Assembly: GCA_031459655.1 (NCBI GenBank)
Contig: JAVKID010000119.1
Coordinates: forward strand, 1-7,159
Direction of reading: 5' to 3'
Source of the DNA: Fervidifonticultor_A octavus_A
GTDB lineage: Bacteria; Sysuimicrobiota; Sysuimicrobiia; Sysuimicrobiales; Humicultoraceae
DNA length: 7,159 nucleotides
Below the pieces are notes generated by a model. The model was not told the DNA's origin and did no database searches. It saw only the letters and a program-made list of their open reading frames with translations. Below, piece after piece: positions 5,805 to 7,159 of the stretch (the stretch's first letter is position 1; each line of letters opens with the position of its first letter). The position numbers and the translations under genes were made by a program.

Positions 5805-5912
5805 TGGCCTGAACACGGGGAGGGATTGGTGCTGAGGTCGCCAACCGGGTAAACCGAATACGGTGTGCCCGATGAGCATCCCGGAGGGGAGGCGGCTCAT
5901 CCCCTCTTTTTT
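5805..5912 (+). ncRNA. Structured leader RNA / candidate small RNA or attenuator
   Basis: Between the promoter and a strong intrinsic terminator there is an approximately 108-nt transcript with several designed-looking stems. TTGGTG (5826-5831) pairs with CGCCAA (5840-5845). CGGG (about 5846-5849) pairs with CCCG (about 5868-5871) around an inner ACCG-AATA-CGGT hairpin. GATGAGC (5871-5877) pairs with GCTCATC (5895-5901), and that pairing crosses the terminator stem, so the two are alternatives. A 7-codon ORF (GTG 5829 to TAA 5850-5852) follows a GGGGAGGG tract and could be a leader peptide. I could not match it to 5S, SRP RNA, 6S, T-box or a riboswitch class by eye. It may be a free small RNA or an attenuator of the downstream 23S. 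Confidence 0.55.
5884..5912 (+). terminator. Intrinsic terminator between rRNA promoter and 23S
   Basis: GAGGGGA (5884-5890) and TCCCCTC (5900-5906) form a 7-bp stem around a 9-nt loop, followed directly by six T (5907-5912). An alternative stem GATGAGC/GCTCATC (5871-5877 with 5895-5901) crosses this one. Confidence 0.8.
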
Positions 5913-5953
5913 GTGTCCCGTCCCCGCAAGGCTGTACGATCATGCCTCAATGT

Positions 5954-5976
5954 TCCTGCCGGCGGGCCCGGCAGGA
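5954..5976. repeat. Strong GC hairpin in pre-23S spacer
   Basis: TCCTGCCGG and CCGGCAGGA form a 9-bp perfect stem with a 5-nt loop (5963-5967). There is no T tract, so it is not an intrinsic terminator. It may be an RNA-processing or spacer structure. Apart from it and a conserved-looking CTTGACAAGTGAA (about 6008-6020), the spacer 5913-6111 shows no tRNA or ORF I can support. Confidence 0.5.
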
Positions 5977-6003
5977 TCCGACGCGCGGAGTCCGCGGCGG
6001 GGC

Positions 6004-6020
6004 GCACCTTGACAAGTGAA
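6004..6020 (+). promoter_or_regulatory. Pre-23S boxA-like / spacer motif
   Basis: GCACCTTGACAAGTGAA resembles the CTTTGA(A/C)AACTGAA-type motif that commonly precedes 23S genes in the 16S-23S spacers of Gram-positive bacteria, where it overlaps a boxA antitermination signal. Its presence about 95 nt before the 23S suggests that an ancestral spacer was kept after the 16S was separated. It contains TTGACA but no -10 box follows at a proper distance. Confidence 0.35.
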
Positions 6021-6111
6021 GATGGACGAAGACATCCCGCCCGCGGGTGGAAACGACACCGGCGGGAGGAGGATGTGTTGCCAGGCTCTATACAGCTGCT
6101 CCTAGGGCGGG

Positions 6112-7159
<1,048 letters not shown>

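Noticed and set aside
5805..5912. Leader RNA as 5S rRNA, SRP RNA or a known riboswitch
   Set aside because: No CCGAACxxGGAAG-type 5S core, no GGxCAGGxCCGGAAGG SRP core, no T-box GGTGG motif, and no fluoride, glycine, cobalamin or c-di-GMP core recognised by eye.
6009..6037. TTGACA as a second 23S promoter
   Set aside because: No -10-like hexamer occurs 15-19 nt downstream (sequence there is GC-rich). The motif fits better as part of a conserved pre-23S spacer element.

Overview
This is a high-GC bacterial chromosomal window. Its gene content is housekeeping and detoxification, with no phage, insertion-sequence or CRISPR signatures. It ends inside the 5' third of a bacterial 23S rRNA gene, so the organism is certainly a bacterium. 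GTG starts, strong GGAGG-type ribosome binding sites and a perfect-consensus sigma-70-type promoter suggest a Gram-positive-like or deep-branching high-GC lineage. I cannot assign a phylum from this sequence alone.

Layout. Positions 1-921 (minus strand) hold most of an exported beta-propeller-like protein whose C-terminus lies beyond the window. Just upstream of it in the same transcript direction is a candidate 35-residue cysteine-rich small ORF (939-1046), with a TATAAT box at 1090-1095 on the same strand. Positions about 1163-1681 (plus strand) are the remains of a dienelactone hydrolase gene. Recognisable family segments lie in different reading frames, and the block with the catalytic cysteine is missing. 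Directly after it, from 1682 to 5740, is a run of closely spaced plus-strand genes: a small DUF6295-like protein, a two-domain VOC ring-cleaving dioxygenase, peptide methionine sulfoxide reductase MsrA, a PaaI-type hotdog thioesterase, a small P-loop kinase resembling polynucleotide kinases, a macro-domain ADP-ribose hydrolase, and a stand-alone Lrp/AsnC ligand-binding (RAM) domain protein.

At 5771-5798 is a TTGACA-16-TATAAT promoter. It is followed by a short structured leader ending in an intrinsic terminator (5884-5912), then about 200 bases of spacer, then the 23S rRNA gene (about 6112 to the window end). There is no 16S rRNA and no tRNA upstream of the 23S, so this looks like an unlinked 23S locus with its own promoter. 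The terminator between that promoter and the rRNA is unexpected.

How the genes may work together (inference): dioxygenase, hydrolase remnant, DUF6295-like protein, MsrA and thioesterase fit a catabolic or electrophile/oxidant stress group. The kinase and macro protein suggest nucleotide or ADP-ribose turnover. The RAM protein could sense a small molecule. The points most worth a second look are the rRNA leader/attenuator, the unlinked 23S, an approximately 30-nt two-hairpin expansion inside the 23S, the decayed hydrolase, and the small CxCC ORF.
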